Shown: positions 7,703-18,000, numbered from the stretch's first letter. The stretch is DNA of 32,881 bases from Lysobacterales bacterium 63-13 (GCA_001899855.1 MKWR01000001.1:1-32881); one strand, 5' to 3'. Made by a program: numbers and translations. The notes: generated by a model not told the origin, from the letters alone.

Positions 7703-9606
7703 TGATTTCGGTCGAACTTTACCGCCAAGGTCGACCGACAGTCATAGTCGAACGCACCGACGACGGAAATCTTGGTGCTTGGGCTCGCCTCCAGGAGGCT
7801 CTGGCCCGCGGAATCGAGTCTGGCTCGCCATCGAGAACGGTGGTTCACGCTGATGTCTTCCTTGCTGAACTTAGCGTTCTGCGAGAGCTTCGAACTGTAT
7901 TCGGAGAGCGCATTGCGCTAGGTCCGACGCTTTCTGGACACTTGCGATCGATGGCTGCGGACAGGAGGTCTCGCGAAGCGGTTGTTGATGCCGGCAACCC
8001 GGACCTCGAAGCGCTGGAAGCATTAGAAATTGAGTTGGCGCAGGCGGGGTTCAAGCGAACTCTGCGAGATTTCCAGATTAGAAATCTCTACCGTCTAGTG
8101 AGCCTTCCTCATGGTGCTGATTTTTCAGTTCCAGGTGCAGGCAAGACAACAGTGTCTTTGGCGGGATACGCGATCCTTCGGGCGCGAGGCATCGTGAGTC
8201 GCCTCGCTGTAATCGGCCCGATTGCCGCGTTCGGTGCGTGGAAGGAAGATCTCGTTGAATGCTTCCACGTACCCCCGAAACTAATCATCCATGCCGGAAC
8301 CGCGACGGTTATTCCCAAGAATACGGAGGTTTTGCTCTCCAATTACCATCGAGCCGCGAACGATTATGACGCTGTCAGAGAGTTCGTTGCTAAAGAACCG
8401 ACTCAGCTTGTGTTGGACGAGGCCCACCGGATCAAACGCGGCGCAGCTGGTGTTCATGGTCGTGCCGTCTTGGACCTCGCTTATGCAGCGCGACGCCGCG
8501 ACGTGCTTACCGGCACCCCGGCGCCACAGGGCGCATTCGATCTTGTCGCATTAGTCAGCTTTTTATATCCAGGCCAGGATCGCCAAATCCTTCCCGATGC
8601 AACGTACTTTGAGAAGCTAGGCCGCGATGAATCGGTCTTGATCGATACGAATGCGGCTGTCCGCCGCTATTTCGTCCGCACAGCCAAAGCCGAACTACGT
8701 CTCCCTGAAACCCGTTTTGAGGTAATTCGGGAACCGATGCCGCCCATCCAAGCCGCAATCTACGACGCCCTACTAGGGCAGTATCGGTCCAGCTTCATCT
8801 TGCCTGACCGAGGTCGTCATCAGATGCAGAGATTGGGCCGCATTGTGATGTATCTACTTGAAGCGGCAACGAATCCAATGCTGTTGACGGCAGGTTCTGA
8901 CGATGGCGATGACCCAGCGCTTGTCCATCCGCCGCTAGAGCTTCACGGCGGCGAAAGACTCGTTGATCTTTTGGCACGCTACAGTAGTTTTGAAGAACCC
9001 TGGAAATATCAACGTATCTCAAAAATTGTAGCGGATGCAGCGTCTCGCAACGAGAAGATCCTCGTCTGGTCGAGTTTTGTTCGAAACCTCAAATCCCTGG
9101 ACCGTCGTTTGGCAGAGTTCGAGCCCGCAATCGTGCATGGTGGTGTGCCGTCTGATGAACTCGCCGCGGTGGACGTCGTCACCCGCGAACGTGAGTTCGA
9201 CCGCTTTCGGCATGATCCGGCCTGCACGGTCCTTTTGGCGAACCCGGCGGCATGTGGAGAAGGCGTAAGCTTGCACCATTGGTGCCACCACGCTGTATAT
9301 CTAGACCGAACTTTCAACGCTGGACATTTCCTGCAGAGCCAAGATCGCATTCATCGGTTGGGCCTCGCCGACAACATTCTTACTCGTTTTACTCTGCTCC
9401 TAAGTGCTGGGACTATCGACGACTCTGTAGACGGGCGTCTGGTTGAGAAAGTCACAGCACTATCGAGACTGATGGACGATCCGGACTTGGTCCAGATTGC
9501 ACTTCCCTCTTCGGACGAAGGCTTAGATGGCGCGCCAGCATTCGATGACGACTATCAGGCTGTCGTCGCTCACCTAGCGGATACCAATGCGCGATCTGCC
9601 GAGTAG
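7702..9606 (+). CDS. SNF2-family (SF2) DNA helicase/translocase
   Basis: A 634-residue ATP-dependent translocase. It has an N-terminal extension of about 115 residues, then the SF2 core: Q-like RDFQ near 122, motif I PGAGKT at 144-149, motif II DEAH at 239-242, motif III LTGTP at 269-273, motif V (NPAACGEGVSLH) and motif VI QSQDRIHRLG at 545-554, which is typical of SNF2 proteins. All catalytic residues are present. It is translationally coupled to the ParB-like gene (TGATG) and overlaps the next gene by 20 bp. SNF2 translocases drive DNA scanning or remodelling in DISARM, Dpd and type I/III-like restriction systems. A similar motor role is likely here, working with the putative nucleases encoded around it. 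Confidence 0.9.
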   Translation: MISVELYRQGRPTVIVERTDDGNLGAWARLQEALARGIESGSPSRTVVHADVFLAELSVLRELRTVFGERIALGPTLSGHLRSMAADRRSREAVVDAGNPDLEALEALEIELAQAGFKRTLRDFQIRNLYRLVSLPHGADFSVPGAGKTTVSLAGYAILRARGIVSRLAVIGPIAAFGAWKEDLVECFHVPPKLIIHAGTATVIPKNTEVLLSNYHRAANDYDAVREFVAKEPTQLVLDEAHRIKRGAAGVHGRAVLDLAYAARRRDVLTGTPAPQGAFDLVALVSFLYPGQDRQILPDATYFEKLGRDESVLIDTNAAVRRYFVRTAKAELRLPETRFEVIREPMPPIQAAIYDALLGQYRSSFILPDRGRHQMQRLGRIVMYLLEAATNPMLLTAGSDDGDDPALVHPPLELHGGERLVDLLARYSSFEEPWKYQRISKIVADAASRNEKILVWSSFVRNLKSLDRRLAEFEPAIVHGGVPSDELAAVDVVTREREFDRFRHDPACTVLLANPAACGEGVSLHHWCHHAVYLDRTFNAGHFLQSQDRIHRLGLADNILTRFTLLLSAGTIDDSVDGRLVEKVTALSRLMDDPDLVQIALPSSDEGLDGAPAFDDDYQAVVAHLADTNARSAE

Positions 9607-10507
9607 AGGCCGGTGCCACGCCGCCTTCCTTCTTGCCTATAGCGCTCGAGTTCGAAATTGCGCGAACTTAACCGAGTGGGTTGCCGCAGCGTCGGAAAAG
9701 CCAACGCATATGGCGGCATCGTTGGATCTCCTTGGTACAGCCTATTTGCTTCTCGATACGAAATTAGCCCGCGCAAAGCATAAAATAGTGACCGGTCGCG
9801 ACCTAGCGCGTTTGGATTCGGTGGCCGATCTCACGACGTTTAAGGGGATTGCGCACTTGCTCTTGGGCCGGCGACCTCCTGATTGGCTTCGGGCCGTGGT
9901 GGCTGACGGGAAGCTCGCCATAGAGTTCATTCCAAAACAGGATCTTGAAGCAATTTCTTGGCTCGGCGACGACCTTGAACCAATCATAACTTCCGTATAT
10001 CGCCAACACTACGGCGAAGATGACGCTCTTCGCCGCAAGATGCTAGGAGATGCCGGGGAGTTGGCCGTAATGTCCGCGTTTCGTTCGAAAGGCTGCAATC
10101 CGCGACATGTTGCGTTAGTTTCTGATCGCTTTGGCTATGATGTTGAGCTTCAGAGCAACCACTTCCGCTACGGATACGAGGTCAAGACGGCAGTAGCGGC
10201 GACTGCTTCACGCATCTTGGTTTCAAGACACGAATTCGAAGTTGCAGCGGCAATGGGGGACAGATGGAGACTAATCCAAGTCACATTCTCAACCAAGATT
10301 TTCTTAGTCGGACGAGCAACTTGTAACGATATAGTTGATATTCGTGAGTTGACAAGCGAACGGCTCCGAAGTATTGCACCCATCGAACCCGCGACTTTCA
10401 GATGGACAGAAACTGCTGAATTTCGTCCTTTGGCGACTGATTGGTCTGCGAACGATCTCGCCGTCGGCAATGATTTCGAAGCTAGTCTCGAGCCTGGGAC
10501 CGCGTAG
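9587..10507 (+). CDS. DUF3883-like PD-(D/E)XK nuclease
   Basis: A 306-residue protein. The C-terminal half has a textbook PD-(D/E)XK arrangement: GDAGELA with Glu158 in the first helix, then FGYD (Asp185), then YEVK (Glu198/Lys200) at the end of the next strand, followed by a helix starting SRHEFEVA. This matches DUF3883/NERD-like nuclease domains found at the C-terminus of defence proteins. Residues 1-140 are helical and I do not recognise them. The ATG at 9587 overlaps the helicase end by 20 bp; a later start at Met42 is possible but would break the coupling. As last gene of the cassette with an apparently complete active site, it is the best candidate for the DNA-cleaving effector. Confidence 0.75.
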   Translation: MRDLPSRGRCHAAFLLAYSARVRNCANLTEWVAAASEKPTHMAASLDLLGTAYLLLDTKLARAKHKIVTGRDLARLDSVADLTTFKGIAHLLLGRRPPDWLRAVVADGKLAIEFIPKQDLEAISWLGDDLEPIITSVYRQHYGEDDALRRKMLGDAGELAVMSAFRSKGCNPRHVALVSDRFGYDVELQSNHFRYGYEVKTAVAATASRILVSRHEFEVAAAMGDRWRLIQVTFSTKIFLVGRATCNDIVDIRELTSERLRSIAPIEPATFRWTETAEFRPLATDWSANDLAVGNDFEASLEPGTA

Positions 10508-10694
10508 CCAGACTCCACGAGTGCCAGTTACGCGCGATCGGGCCGCCCGCTATCTGCGGCCAATGCGGCAAGGGTTGCGCCGGGCTGCATCAGGTCGGCA
10601 TCCGCGGCTATCTCTGCGCGCTCGGTACGTTCTACCACCGATCCGAATGGATCTATTTGCGAAACGCCAGCGAAGTACCCACCTTCGCCACAGC

Positions 10695-10725
10695 AACTGA
10701 CCAGCTCTGCCAAGGAAACTGACCA
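10695..10725 (-). repeat. IS21-like end repeats (remnant)
   Basis: AACTGACCA occurs at 10695-10703 and again at 10717-10725, 22 bp apart. On the minus strand this reads TGGTCAGTT, the same core as the end repeats at 62-103 and 19034-19107, with similar spacing. No transposase gene is attached, so this is an orphan or decayed IS21-type end. Confidence 0.45.
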
Positions 10726-10835
10726 CGGCCGGCTACCAAGCTGCCCATCATCGCCATGGCGTTGCCGATTCCTGACATCGAGTCTGGCCAACACCGCCAG
10801 TGGAACTGGCGATGCTCGTCAGCAAGGGGAGTCGA

Positions 10836-10865
10836 CGGACCGCTTTCGGCCAGAAGCGGACGTCG
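10836..10865. repeat. Hairpin repeat, copy 1
   Basis: The segment contains CCGCTTTCGGCCAGAAGCGG, an inverted repeat with a CCGCTT/AAGCGG stem. Related copies are at 14944-14967 and, more degenerate, at 18997-19022. All three lie between defence modules. Confidence 0.45.
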
Positions 10866-11144
10866 ATGTTCGGCACCGACCAGCCGGCCTTGGAACCGGG
10901 CAAGCATCTGGCACAGCTACGCCCTCTCGACGAACAGCGCTACGGAAACGACAGCTGGATGAGCGAATTCGTGCGCAAGGAGGAAAGCCGGTTTGACGAC
11001 ACGCAGTCTCGCGACCATAAGTACTTCCTCGAGCACGGTTACGAGTCGAAGAAGCAGCTGATCCTTCGACTGCTGGGCTTGTAGGCGCCGTCCCCCGCCG
11101 CCATCTGGACAAGATTACGCGGGTCCACAGGCATCGGAGGTACG

Positions 11145-14100
11145 GTGGCGATCAAGGCGGTTTTCGTCGGGGTGAGCAAGCACTTGGACCCCGCCATTAA
11201 TGAGCTGGGCGGCGCGCGGCGCGATGCGCAGGCGTTGTGGGCGCTGTTTTCCGACACCATCGACGGGTTGGCGCCGACGCTGCTGCTCGACGAAGCGGCC
11301 ACCCACGAACGAATCCAGCAATCCGTGCTGGGGGCGCTGGAGTCGGCCACGGCCGACGACGTGGTGGTGATTTCCTTCGCCGGCCACGGCTCGCCCGATG
11401 GGCGTCTGGTGGCGTTCGACACCGAGATTTCGAACCTAACGGCGACTGGCATTGCGATGGCTGACCTGGCCGACGCGTTCAAGGCGAGCCGGGCCCGGGC
11501 CGTGCTGTGCGTTCTGGACTGCTGCTTTAGCGGACAGGCGCCTGCTCGCGTGCTCGAGTTGCAGGCGACACCGCGCAGTGCGTTCGCATTGACTGGCATA
11601 CAGGGAGAAGGGCGCATCCTCCTGGCGGCGTGCGCGCCTAACGAAGAAGCTTGGGAGCAGCCGGGCACAGGCCACGGCCTACTAACCTACGCGGTCATGC
11701 AGGCGTGGACGTGCGGAGAGGCCGCCACGGTGAGCTTTCCGGAACTGGCGGGCGAGATCATCCGCATCACCCGCGTGGAGGCCGAGCGCCTGAGCCTCAC
11801 CCAGACGCCAACCTTTCTCGGTTCGATCCAAGGCGGGCTGGTATTTCCACGCCTGGTGCGCGGCGACAACTTCGCCGCCGTGTTTCCGTTGCATGCCATC
11901 CAGACGATGTCCGGCCAGTTCGCGGAGCTGGCGGCGCACGGCTTCCCGCCCGACGTGGTCGCGCAATGGACGAGCGACTTCCCCGACGGACTGAACGCGC
12001 TGCAGCTGCGGGCGGTGAACGAGTTCGGCGTACTCGCTGGCCGCTCATTGCTGGTGATCGCGCCCACGAGCTCGGGCAAGACGCTGGTGGGCGAACTGGC
12101 GGCACTGCGGGCGGTGACCGCCGGCCAGAAGGCGGTGTTCCTGCTGCCCTACAAAGCCTTGGTAAACGAAAAGTTCGAAGAGTTCACGGCGCGCTACGCC
12201 GCAGCAGGCCTGCGCGTCGTGCGCTGCAGCGGTGATGCCACAGACGGCGTCGGCCCGGTGCTGGCCGGGCGCTACGACCTGGCCTTCTTCACCTACGAGA
12301 TGTTCCTGAGCATGGCATTGGGATCACGGCGCCTGCTGCACCAGCTCGGTGTAGTGGTGGTGGACGAAGGCCAGTTCATTACCGATCCGCAGCGCGGCAT
12401 CAACGTGGAGCTCATCTTCTCGCTGTTGCTGCGCGCCCGCGAGCACGGCGTCGAACCCCAGCTGCTGGTCCTGTCGGCCGTGCTCGGCCAGCTCAACGGG
12501 TTCGACCAGTGGCTGGGCCTACCCCTGCTGCTGTCGCGCGAACGGCCGGTGCCTTTGGTCGAAGGCGTGCTCGATCGCCAAGGCCAGTTCCAGTTCCTGG
12601 ACACCGACGGCACCACCAAGATCGAAGCCTTACTTCCGCCGCAAGCCATCCGGGTGCGCGGTGACAAGCCCGGCTCGCAGGATGTGATCGTGCCCTTGGC
12701 CAAGAAGTTGGTCGGCGCCGGAGAGAAGTTGCTGGTGTTTCGCAATGCGAGAGGTCCCACGCAAGGGTGTGCGCGGTACCTGGCCAACGAGCTGGGCTTG
12801 CCGCCAGCCACGGCCGTGCTCGACGCACTGCCGACCCAAGACCTGCCCGGGGCATCGCTCGGCTTGCGCGCTTGCCTGCGCGGGGGCACCGCATTCCACA
12901 ACACCAACTTGCTGCGTCCCGAGCGTGAGGCCGTCGAGCGCGGCTACCGCGATCGCGCTGGCGGGATCCATGCCTTGGTTTCGACCACGACCCTGGCCGC
13001 GGGGATCAACACGCCCGCCTCTACGGTGGTGCTGGTGGAGCACGAGTTCTTCGGCGAGACCATCCAGCCGTTCACCGTCGCCGAATACAAGAACATGGCC
13101 GGCCGCGCCGGCCGCGTAGGTTTCAACGAAATCGGAAAATCCATCCTCCTGGCCGAAACGCCCATCGAGCGGGCGCAGCTGTTCCAGCGCTATGTGATGG
13201 GGCAGCCGGCTGAGGTTCAATCCTCCTTCCAGCCCCGCGATTTGCCGACGTGGACCTTGCGCTTGCTCAGCCAGGTGCGCGGCGTGCGCGAGGACGAGAT
13301 TCCGCGCCTGCTTCTGAACACCTTCGGCGGCTACTCGGCCTCGCGCGCTAACCCGCAATGGGTTGCCCAGGTGGGACAGGACATCGCGCGCCTAGTCACG
13401 CGTCTGTTGGCCACCGGCTTGGCCGAGCGCGAAGGCGAGCTGGTGCACCTGACCTTGCTGGGCCGCGCCTGCGGCGCGTCGTCCTTGTCGCTCGAATCGA
13501 GCCTGCGGCTGGTCGAATTGTTGCAGCAGGTCGAGGTGGGATCCACGCCGCCGTTCCACCTGCTGGCCTTGGTGCAGGTGCTCGATGAAATGGACGGCAT
13601 CTACACGCCGCTGATGAAGCGCGGTCAGAGCGAAAGCAAGCGCGTGGCGGAAGCGAGCCAGCGCTTCGGGCACGCCCGCGTGCGTGCGCTGCAGCGTTTT
13701 TGCCGCGAGAACACGGACCTGTGGGCGCGTTGCAAGCGCGCCGCCATGCTCTATGACTGGATCGAAGGTGACGCGGTCGAGGCGATCGAAAAGCGTTACT
13801 CGACCACTCCATACCAAGGCAGCATCGAATACGGCAACATCGTCGGTATCGCCGATGCCACGCGTTACCACCTGCGCTCGGCGCACCGGATCATCGCCAA
13901 CTTGCTGCTCGACCAACCCGAGTTCCTGCTCGGGCTCGACGAAATCTTGCTGCGCCTTGAATTTGGATTGCCGGCCGCCCTGCTTCCGCTCACCCGCTTG
14001 CCGGCCGCGCTCGCGCGCGGACAGATGCTTGCCTTGGCCCAAGTCGGTGTGCGCGATATCGATGCCCTGGCGGAACTGGACAAGGCCACCCTCTTGCAAT

Positions 14101-14150
14101 GCGTTGGCCCCGCAGTGCTGGCGCGGCTGCGCCCGCCAGCGGAAGATTAG
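11145..14150 (+). CDS. Caspase-like protease fused to Ski2-like DExH helicase
   Basis: A 1001-residue fusion. Residues 1-230 form a C14 caspase/metacaspase-like domain with the catalytic pair His81 (ISFAGHGS) and Cys127 (LDCCFSG). From about 270 follows an SF2 helicase: Gln277 (Q motif), Walker A APTSSGKT at 296-303, LPYKALVNEK (Ia), DEGQ at 397-400 in place of DEAD/DEAH, then TTLAAGINTP (V) and MAGRAGRVG (VI), the Ski2/Hel308 form. The C-terminal third is helical and ends in a helix-hairpin-helix-like segment (LLQCVGPAVLARL). The start is GTG with GGAGG four bases upstream. GC content is visibly higher than in the previous cassette, implying separate origin. I infer that nucleic-acid sensing by the helicase activates proteolysis, perhaps as abortive infection. 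The protease target is unknown. Confidence 0.88.
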   Translation: MAIKAVFVGVSKHLDPAINELGGARRDAQALWALFSDTIDGLAPTLLLDEAATHERIQQSVLGALESATADDVVVISFAGHGSPDGRLVAFDTEISNLTATGIAMADLADAFKASRARAVLCVLDCCFSGQAPARVLELQATPRSAFALTGIQGEGRILLAACAPNEEAWEQPGTGHGLLTYAVMQAWTCGEAATVSFPELAGEIIRITRVEAERLSLTQTPTFLGSIQGGLVFPRLVRGDNFAAVFPLHAIQTMSGQFAELAAHGFPPDVVAQWTSDFPDGLNALQLRAVNEFGVLAGRSLLVIAPTSSGKTLVGELAALRAVTAGQKAVFLLPYKALVNEKFEEFTARYAAAGLRVVRCSGDATDGVGPVLAGRYDLAFFTYEMFLSMALGSRRLLHQLGVVVVDEGQFITDPQRGINVELIFSLLLRAREHGVEPQLLVLSAVLGQLNGFDQWLGLPLLLSRERPVPLVEGVLDRQGQFQFLDTDGTTKIEALLPPQAIRVRGDKPGSQDVIVPLAKKLVGAGEKLLVFRNARGPTQGCARYLANELGLPPATAVLDALPTQDLPGASLGLRACLRGGTAFHNTNLLRPEREAVERGYRDRAGGIHALVSTTTLAAGINTPASTVVLVEHEFFGETIQPFTVAEYKNMAGRAGRVGFNEIGKSILLAETPIERAQLFQRYVMGQPAEVQSSFQPRDLPTWTLRLLSQVRGVREDEIPRLLLNTFGGYSASRANPQWVAQVGQDIARLVTRLLATGLAEREGELVHLTLLGRACGASSLSLESSLRLVELLQQVEVGSTPPFHLLALVQVLDEMDGIYTPLMKRGQSESKRVAEASQRFGHARVRALQRFCRENTDLWARCKRAAMLYDWIEGDAVEAIEKRYSTTPYQGSIEYGNIVGIADATRYHLRSAHRIIANLLLDQPEFLLGLDEILLRLEFGLPAALLPLTRLPAALARGQMLALAQVGVRDIDALAELDKATLLQCVGPAVLARLRPPAED

Positions 14151-14167
14151 CGGGCACGGAGAAAGAC

Positions 14168-14866
14168 ATGGCCATAGAAATTCTGGTTGACGTGCGAGGC
14201 GAAAGTTTCGCCAACGACGACGGTAGCTCGCGCCAGGACATCATTCGCACGCTGAAGGTGGGCGCACCGGTGCAACTGGTAGCCGATCCGCTCAATCCGC
14301 ACGATCGGTGGGCCGTGAAAGTGGTTACGCCCGCCGGACAGATTGGCTTCTTGCCCTCGGATGCGCGCGACGCCGATGCGGTGCTCAGGGGCGAACCCAT
14401 CAGCGCCACCATCCACGCCGTGCACGGCGGCACCAACTGGTTCCAGCAACTCCTCGGCAAACGCTCGGTCGGTGTCGTGCTCAAGGTGCGAAAGTCGGAC
14501 CCGGACTGGTCGCGCAGGGCGCAGTTGGAAGCACTTGCCGCACCCGTCGATGCCCAAGTTCAGGCGGCGCTGGCGCTGGAGGAAAGCGGCGACGCGCCAT
14601 CAGCGATTGTGGCGATGCAAGAGGCAATCGCGCGCATCTATGTTTTTACCCAAGCCGATGCCTGCGCGTCCGCGCACCGACGTTTGGCAGCTCCGATCGA
14701 CCGGCTGAGCCTGCTGCTGGAGCGGGCGCGACGTTTTCCCGAAGCCCTGGAAGTACTGGATGTATGGCAGCGCACCTTTGACCCCGTGCAGCCGGGGGCG
14801 CAGGTGGCGCAGACCTTGCGCAAACGTACCGAACGAATGCGCGCCAAGAGTGGCCAAACCAAGTAA
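14168..14866 (+). CDS. HIRAN-domain protein
   Basis: A 232-residue protein that begins 17 bp after the caspase-helicase, with GGAGA ahead of its ATG. Residues about 5-95 match the HIRAN pattern: VDVRGESFAN, VGAPVQLVADPLNPHD, WAVKVV and GQIGFLPSDAR. HIRAN domains (HLTF, Rad5 and many bacterial proteins) bind single-stranded DNA 3' ends or damaged DNA. The C-terminal half is helical, with TPR-like repeats (AALALEESGDAPSAIVAMQE and a later ERARRFPEALEVLD unit). It probably recognises unusual DNA ends and works with the helicase-protease as a two-gene system. The frame extends upstream to 14099 inside the previous gene, but the start at 14168 removes the overlap and gives a proper HIRAN N-terminus. 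Confidence 0.8.
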   Translation: MAIEILVDVRGESFANDDGSSRQDIIRTLKVGAPVQLVADPLNPHDRWAVKVVTPAGQIGFLPSDARDADAVLRGEPISATIHAVHGGTNWFQQLLGKRSVGVVLKVRKSDPDWSRRAQLEALAAPVDAQVQAALALEESGDAPSAIVAMQEAIARIYVFTQADACASAHRRLAAPIDRLSLLLERARRFPEALEVLDVWQRTFDPVQPGAQVAQTLRKRTERMRAKSGQTK

Positions 14867-14943
14867 CCAATGATGCGAATCCTCGCTGAGTTGACCACCC
14901 GCTCCGCGGCGTCGTAATTCGGGAGCTGGCGCTCACCCCGTCA

Positions 14944-14967
14944 GGTCCGCTTTCGGCCAAAAGCGAT
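14944..14967. repeat. Hairpin repeat, copy 2
   Basis: GGTCCGCTTTCGGCCAAAAGCG matches the repeat at 10836-10865 (GGACCGCTTTCGGCCAGAAGCG) at all but two positions. It lies in the 233-bp gap between the HIRAN gene and the STAND gene. The rest of this gap holds only a 36-codon frame (ATG at 15008) that I do not consider a gene. Confidence 0.4.
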
Positions 14968-15099
14968 CACTCGAAAAGTGTACTCTGACCCAATCATTCA
15001 GGTGACTATGAAGAATTCCCCGGTGAGGAAGTCCACTAAGAATCGGATTACGATGGAATTGCCCCTCAAGGCGTCCGAGCAATCCAATACGACATCCTC

Positions 15100-18000
15100 T
15101 TGGGTTGCATTCGCGTGAACATTCTTTGGGACGTTCCAATCACCTCGATCATCGCGCTCACTCCTGAGCATGCCGTAGTCGTCATGCGCGCGATTCTTCG
15201 AGCGGAGTGCGGCTACGCAAAGATAGGTCCAGCAGCACTGACGATCTCCGATCGTCTCACCGTGGCGGACGGCGGCATTGATGCCGAAATCAATTCACCA
15301 CCGGAACTTATCGTTCCAGCGGATTGCATTTTCTGGTCGGGACTCACAGGGTTTCAAATCAAGTCTGGAACAGCATTCAAACCCTGGACGAAAGGTGCGA
15401 TCCGCGGCGAGCTGCTGGACACCAAGGCGAAGCTGCATTCCGAGGTGGATCGCCTTTTTCGTCGGCAAGGGCGCTATACGCTGTTCTGCACGGGCCATGA
15501 CCTGACGCCGAAACAGCGCAGCGATTCGCGGGACCAGATTGCTGCAGTCCTCGTCGACGCAGGATTCGAGATAGACGAAGAACAGGTCGAGGTTCTCGGC
15601 GCTAGTCAGATCGCAGAATTTGCCGAATGCTATCCGGGAGTGGCGTCCCTGTTGATGACTGACCCAATTCAGGAGGCTTGGGTTCTCGCGGACTGGCAGC
15701 GTGACGTGCACATGGCCAACGCCTTCGAGGCATCCCCGGAGCAGTCCCACGTTATCGACCGAATTCGTGCGGGGCTGGCAGGTGAGAGCAAGCACATTCG
15801 TGTTCTCGGAGAGCCGGGCCTCGGGAAGACACGCATCGTGCTGGAGGCCGTCAAAGATCCCATCCTCGCGCCTTCCGTCCTTTACATACCGCACGGTTCA
15901 CAGTTCGGGCAGACGAAGCTTTTCCGCCAACTGCTCAAATCGGATCGTGACAAGCCGCTCGTGCTGGTCATCGACGAACTTCCGGAGTCTGAGCTGGCCG
16001 ACATATGGCGGCACCTGAAGCCACGTTGCGGCAGCTTGAAGATCGTGTCACTGGATCACGCCAGGGACGAAACCCATGACGAGGACATTGAGCGATTTGC
16101 CGTCCCCCGCCTGCCCGATGAAACAATAAGAAAGATACTTGCCAGTCGAGTCGGCGAATCACACGAACTCGATCGATGGGTCACGATCTGCGAGGGTTCT
16201 CCACGAGTAGCCCAGGCGGTCGCCGACAACCTGCGCGCGAACCCGGATGACATACTTAAACCGCCCTCGACGGTACCCATTTGGGCGAGGTTCCTGCACG
16301 GCTATGGAAGCCGCGATGAAAGCTCGGCAAGACAGATTGATTGCGTCACCCAACACATAGCCTTGTTCAGCCGATTCGGCTATGAGTCTCCGGTGGGTTA
16401 CGAGGCGGTGTATATCGCCGAACTGATTCGAGAGGTGGATCCGACCATTGGATGGGCGCGGTTCCAAGAGATCATCCAGAATCTTCGTGCCAGAAGGGTG
16501 CTGCAGGGAAGCCGGACACTCTTCTTCGTACCCAAGGCGCTCCACATCTATTTGTGGAAGCAATTCTGGAGACACTACGGGCGCGGGTTCGACTTCGTAC
16601 AAACCTTCAATGCCATGCCCGAATCCTTGCACGCCTGGTTCATGGGCATGTTCAAGTTTGCCGGAGATGCCGCAACCGCCCATGTCATCGACGACATCCT
16701 GAAGACAGACGGCATATTCGCCGACCGTACTACGCTGACGTCGGATAAGGGTTCCCAATTTCTTTCTACGCTCGCCGAGGCCAATCCGGCCGCCGTGCTG
16801 AAGCTTCTTGAAGCTACGATCGGTCAATGGACGGATCAGGAGCTACTCGACTTCACGAAGAATCGGCAGAGCCTTGTCTGGGCGCTGGAGAAGATTGCAG
16901 TCTGGCCACCCCTGACTGTGAGGGCTATCCATCTGCTTGCCCGGCTCGCGGTCAACGAATGTTCCGATCACTCCAACAACTCGACGGGTACCTTGATGGG
17001 ACTGTTTCGCATCGGTCCCGAGGCCGCTGTCACGGAAGCATCGCCCCAAGCCCGACTGCCAGCTATGCTGAAGCTTCTCCGCACCCCCAGGGATGCGGAA
17101 CGTCGTCTCGCACTCAGGGCCATGGACTCTGCGCTCGATAGTCGCGGCATGGGCATGCGCATGGTTGGGCCGGAATACCAAGGACTTCGGGAGCGAGCCA
17201 AGCTCTGGATGCCTGCAACTTACGGTGACTGGTGGCAGGCCCAGTTCGCGTATTTCCAAGCTCTGGTCAATGAAACGCAGGACTGGCCGCCCGTCCTGCG
17301 CACCGAGGTTTGCCAAACCTTGCTGAACGCTGTGGAGCAGCAGATCTGTACTCCTCCCTGTACCGAGTTGGCGTTCCAGCTGCTGAACGTACTAGTCGAC
17401 GACAAGGCCATGCTGCCGGAAAAGGTGAATGGCTTCTTCTCGAATTGGCAAGAGTACAAAAACGATGGCAAGCATCCCGAGATTGCAAAACGCCTTCGGG
17501 ATCTCGAACGCCACTACACAAAGCAAGATCTCGCAAGCAGATTCCGGCGCTACGTCATCGATGTGAGTTGGCAGGAGTGGGATGAAGATTTCCGTGAAAG
17601 CGCCGAGAAGCCCAAAAACCGCGCCAAGACACTGGTCACGGCTTTAGCCCATCGCATCGCGCGGCATCCGGAGACACTGAACCAGATTCGGCATCTCCTC
17701 GCTCCCGCATCAAATGCACCTGCACTATGGCATTTCGGATCGCAGCTGGCGTCTGCCGATACGTCGCGAGCGTTACTGCCAGTTCTCGTCCAGGTGACTC
17801 TGGAGACAAAGCACCAGACGTGCCTGCTCGGGTACCTATCAGACGTACTGATATGCGATCTTACGCTCTATCTCTCCACGGTTCGTAGCCTTCTGGACGC
17901 GGAGACCTCTGCGTGGCTTGGGGTCACCATCGCCCTTTATTCAGCCTATGACGATGAGCTGTTCGAGCGGTGCCTGGATGCACTGCAAAAGCGATGGGCC

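Larger units (their letters stand above)
10508..11144. other. Intergenic remnants between defence cassettes
   Basis: A 637-bp stretch without a convincing intact gene. A plus-strand frame around 10557-10690 reads like real protein (CGQCGKGCAGLHQVGIRG, then LCALGTFYHRSEWIYL) but has no start, and looks like the tail of a lost gene. Another short frame ending at 11084 (SWMSEFVRKEESRFDD) may be a second remnant. Two IS21-like end repeats and a hairpin repeat lie between them. It appears to be a scar from several insertions and deletions. Confidence 0.45.

Noticed and set aside
3199-10507. Identification of the cassette as DISARM or Dpd because of the C5-MTase, ParB-like and SNF2 genes
   Set aside because: DrmB and phospholipase-D components of DISARM, and the Tgt-like enzyme and further Dpd genes, are absent.
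12630-14099. Long minus-strand open frames (242 and 235 codons) opposite the caspase-helicase
   Set aside because: They lie antisense to a protein with intact motifs in high-GC DNA, where antisense frames stay open by codon bias. They show no domain.
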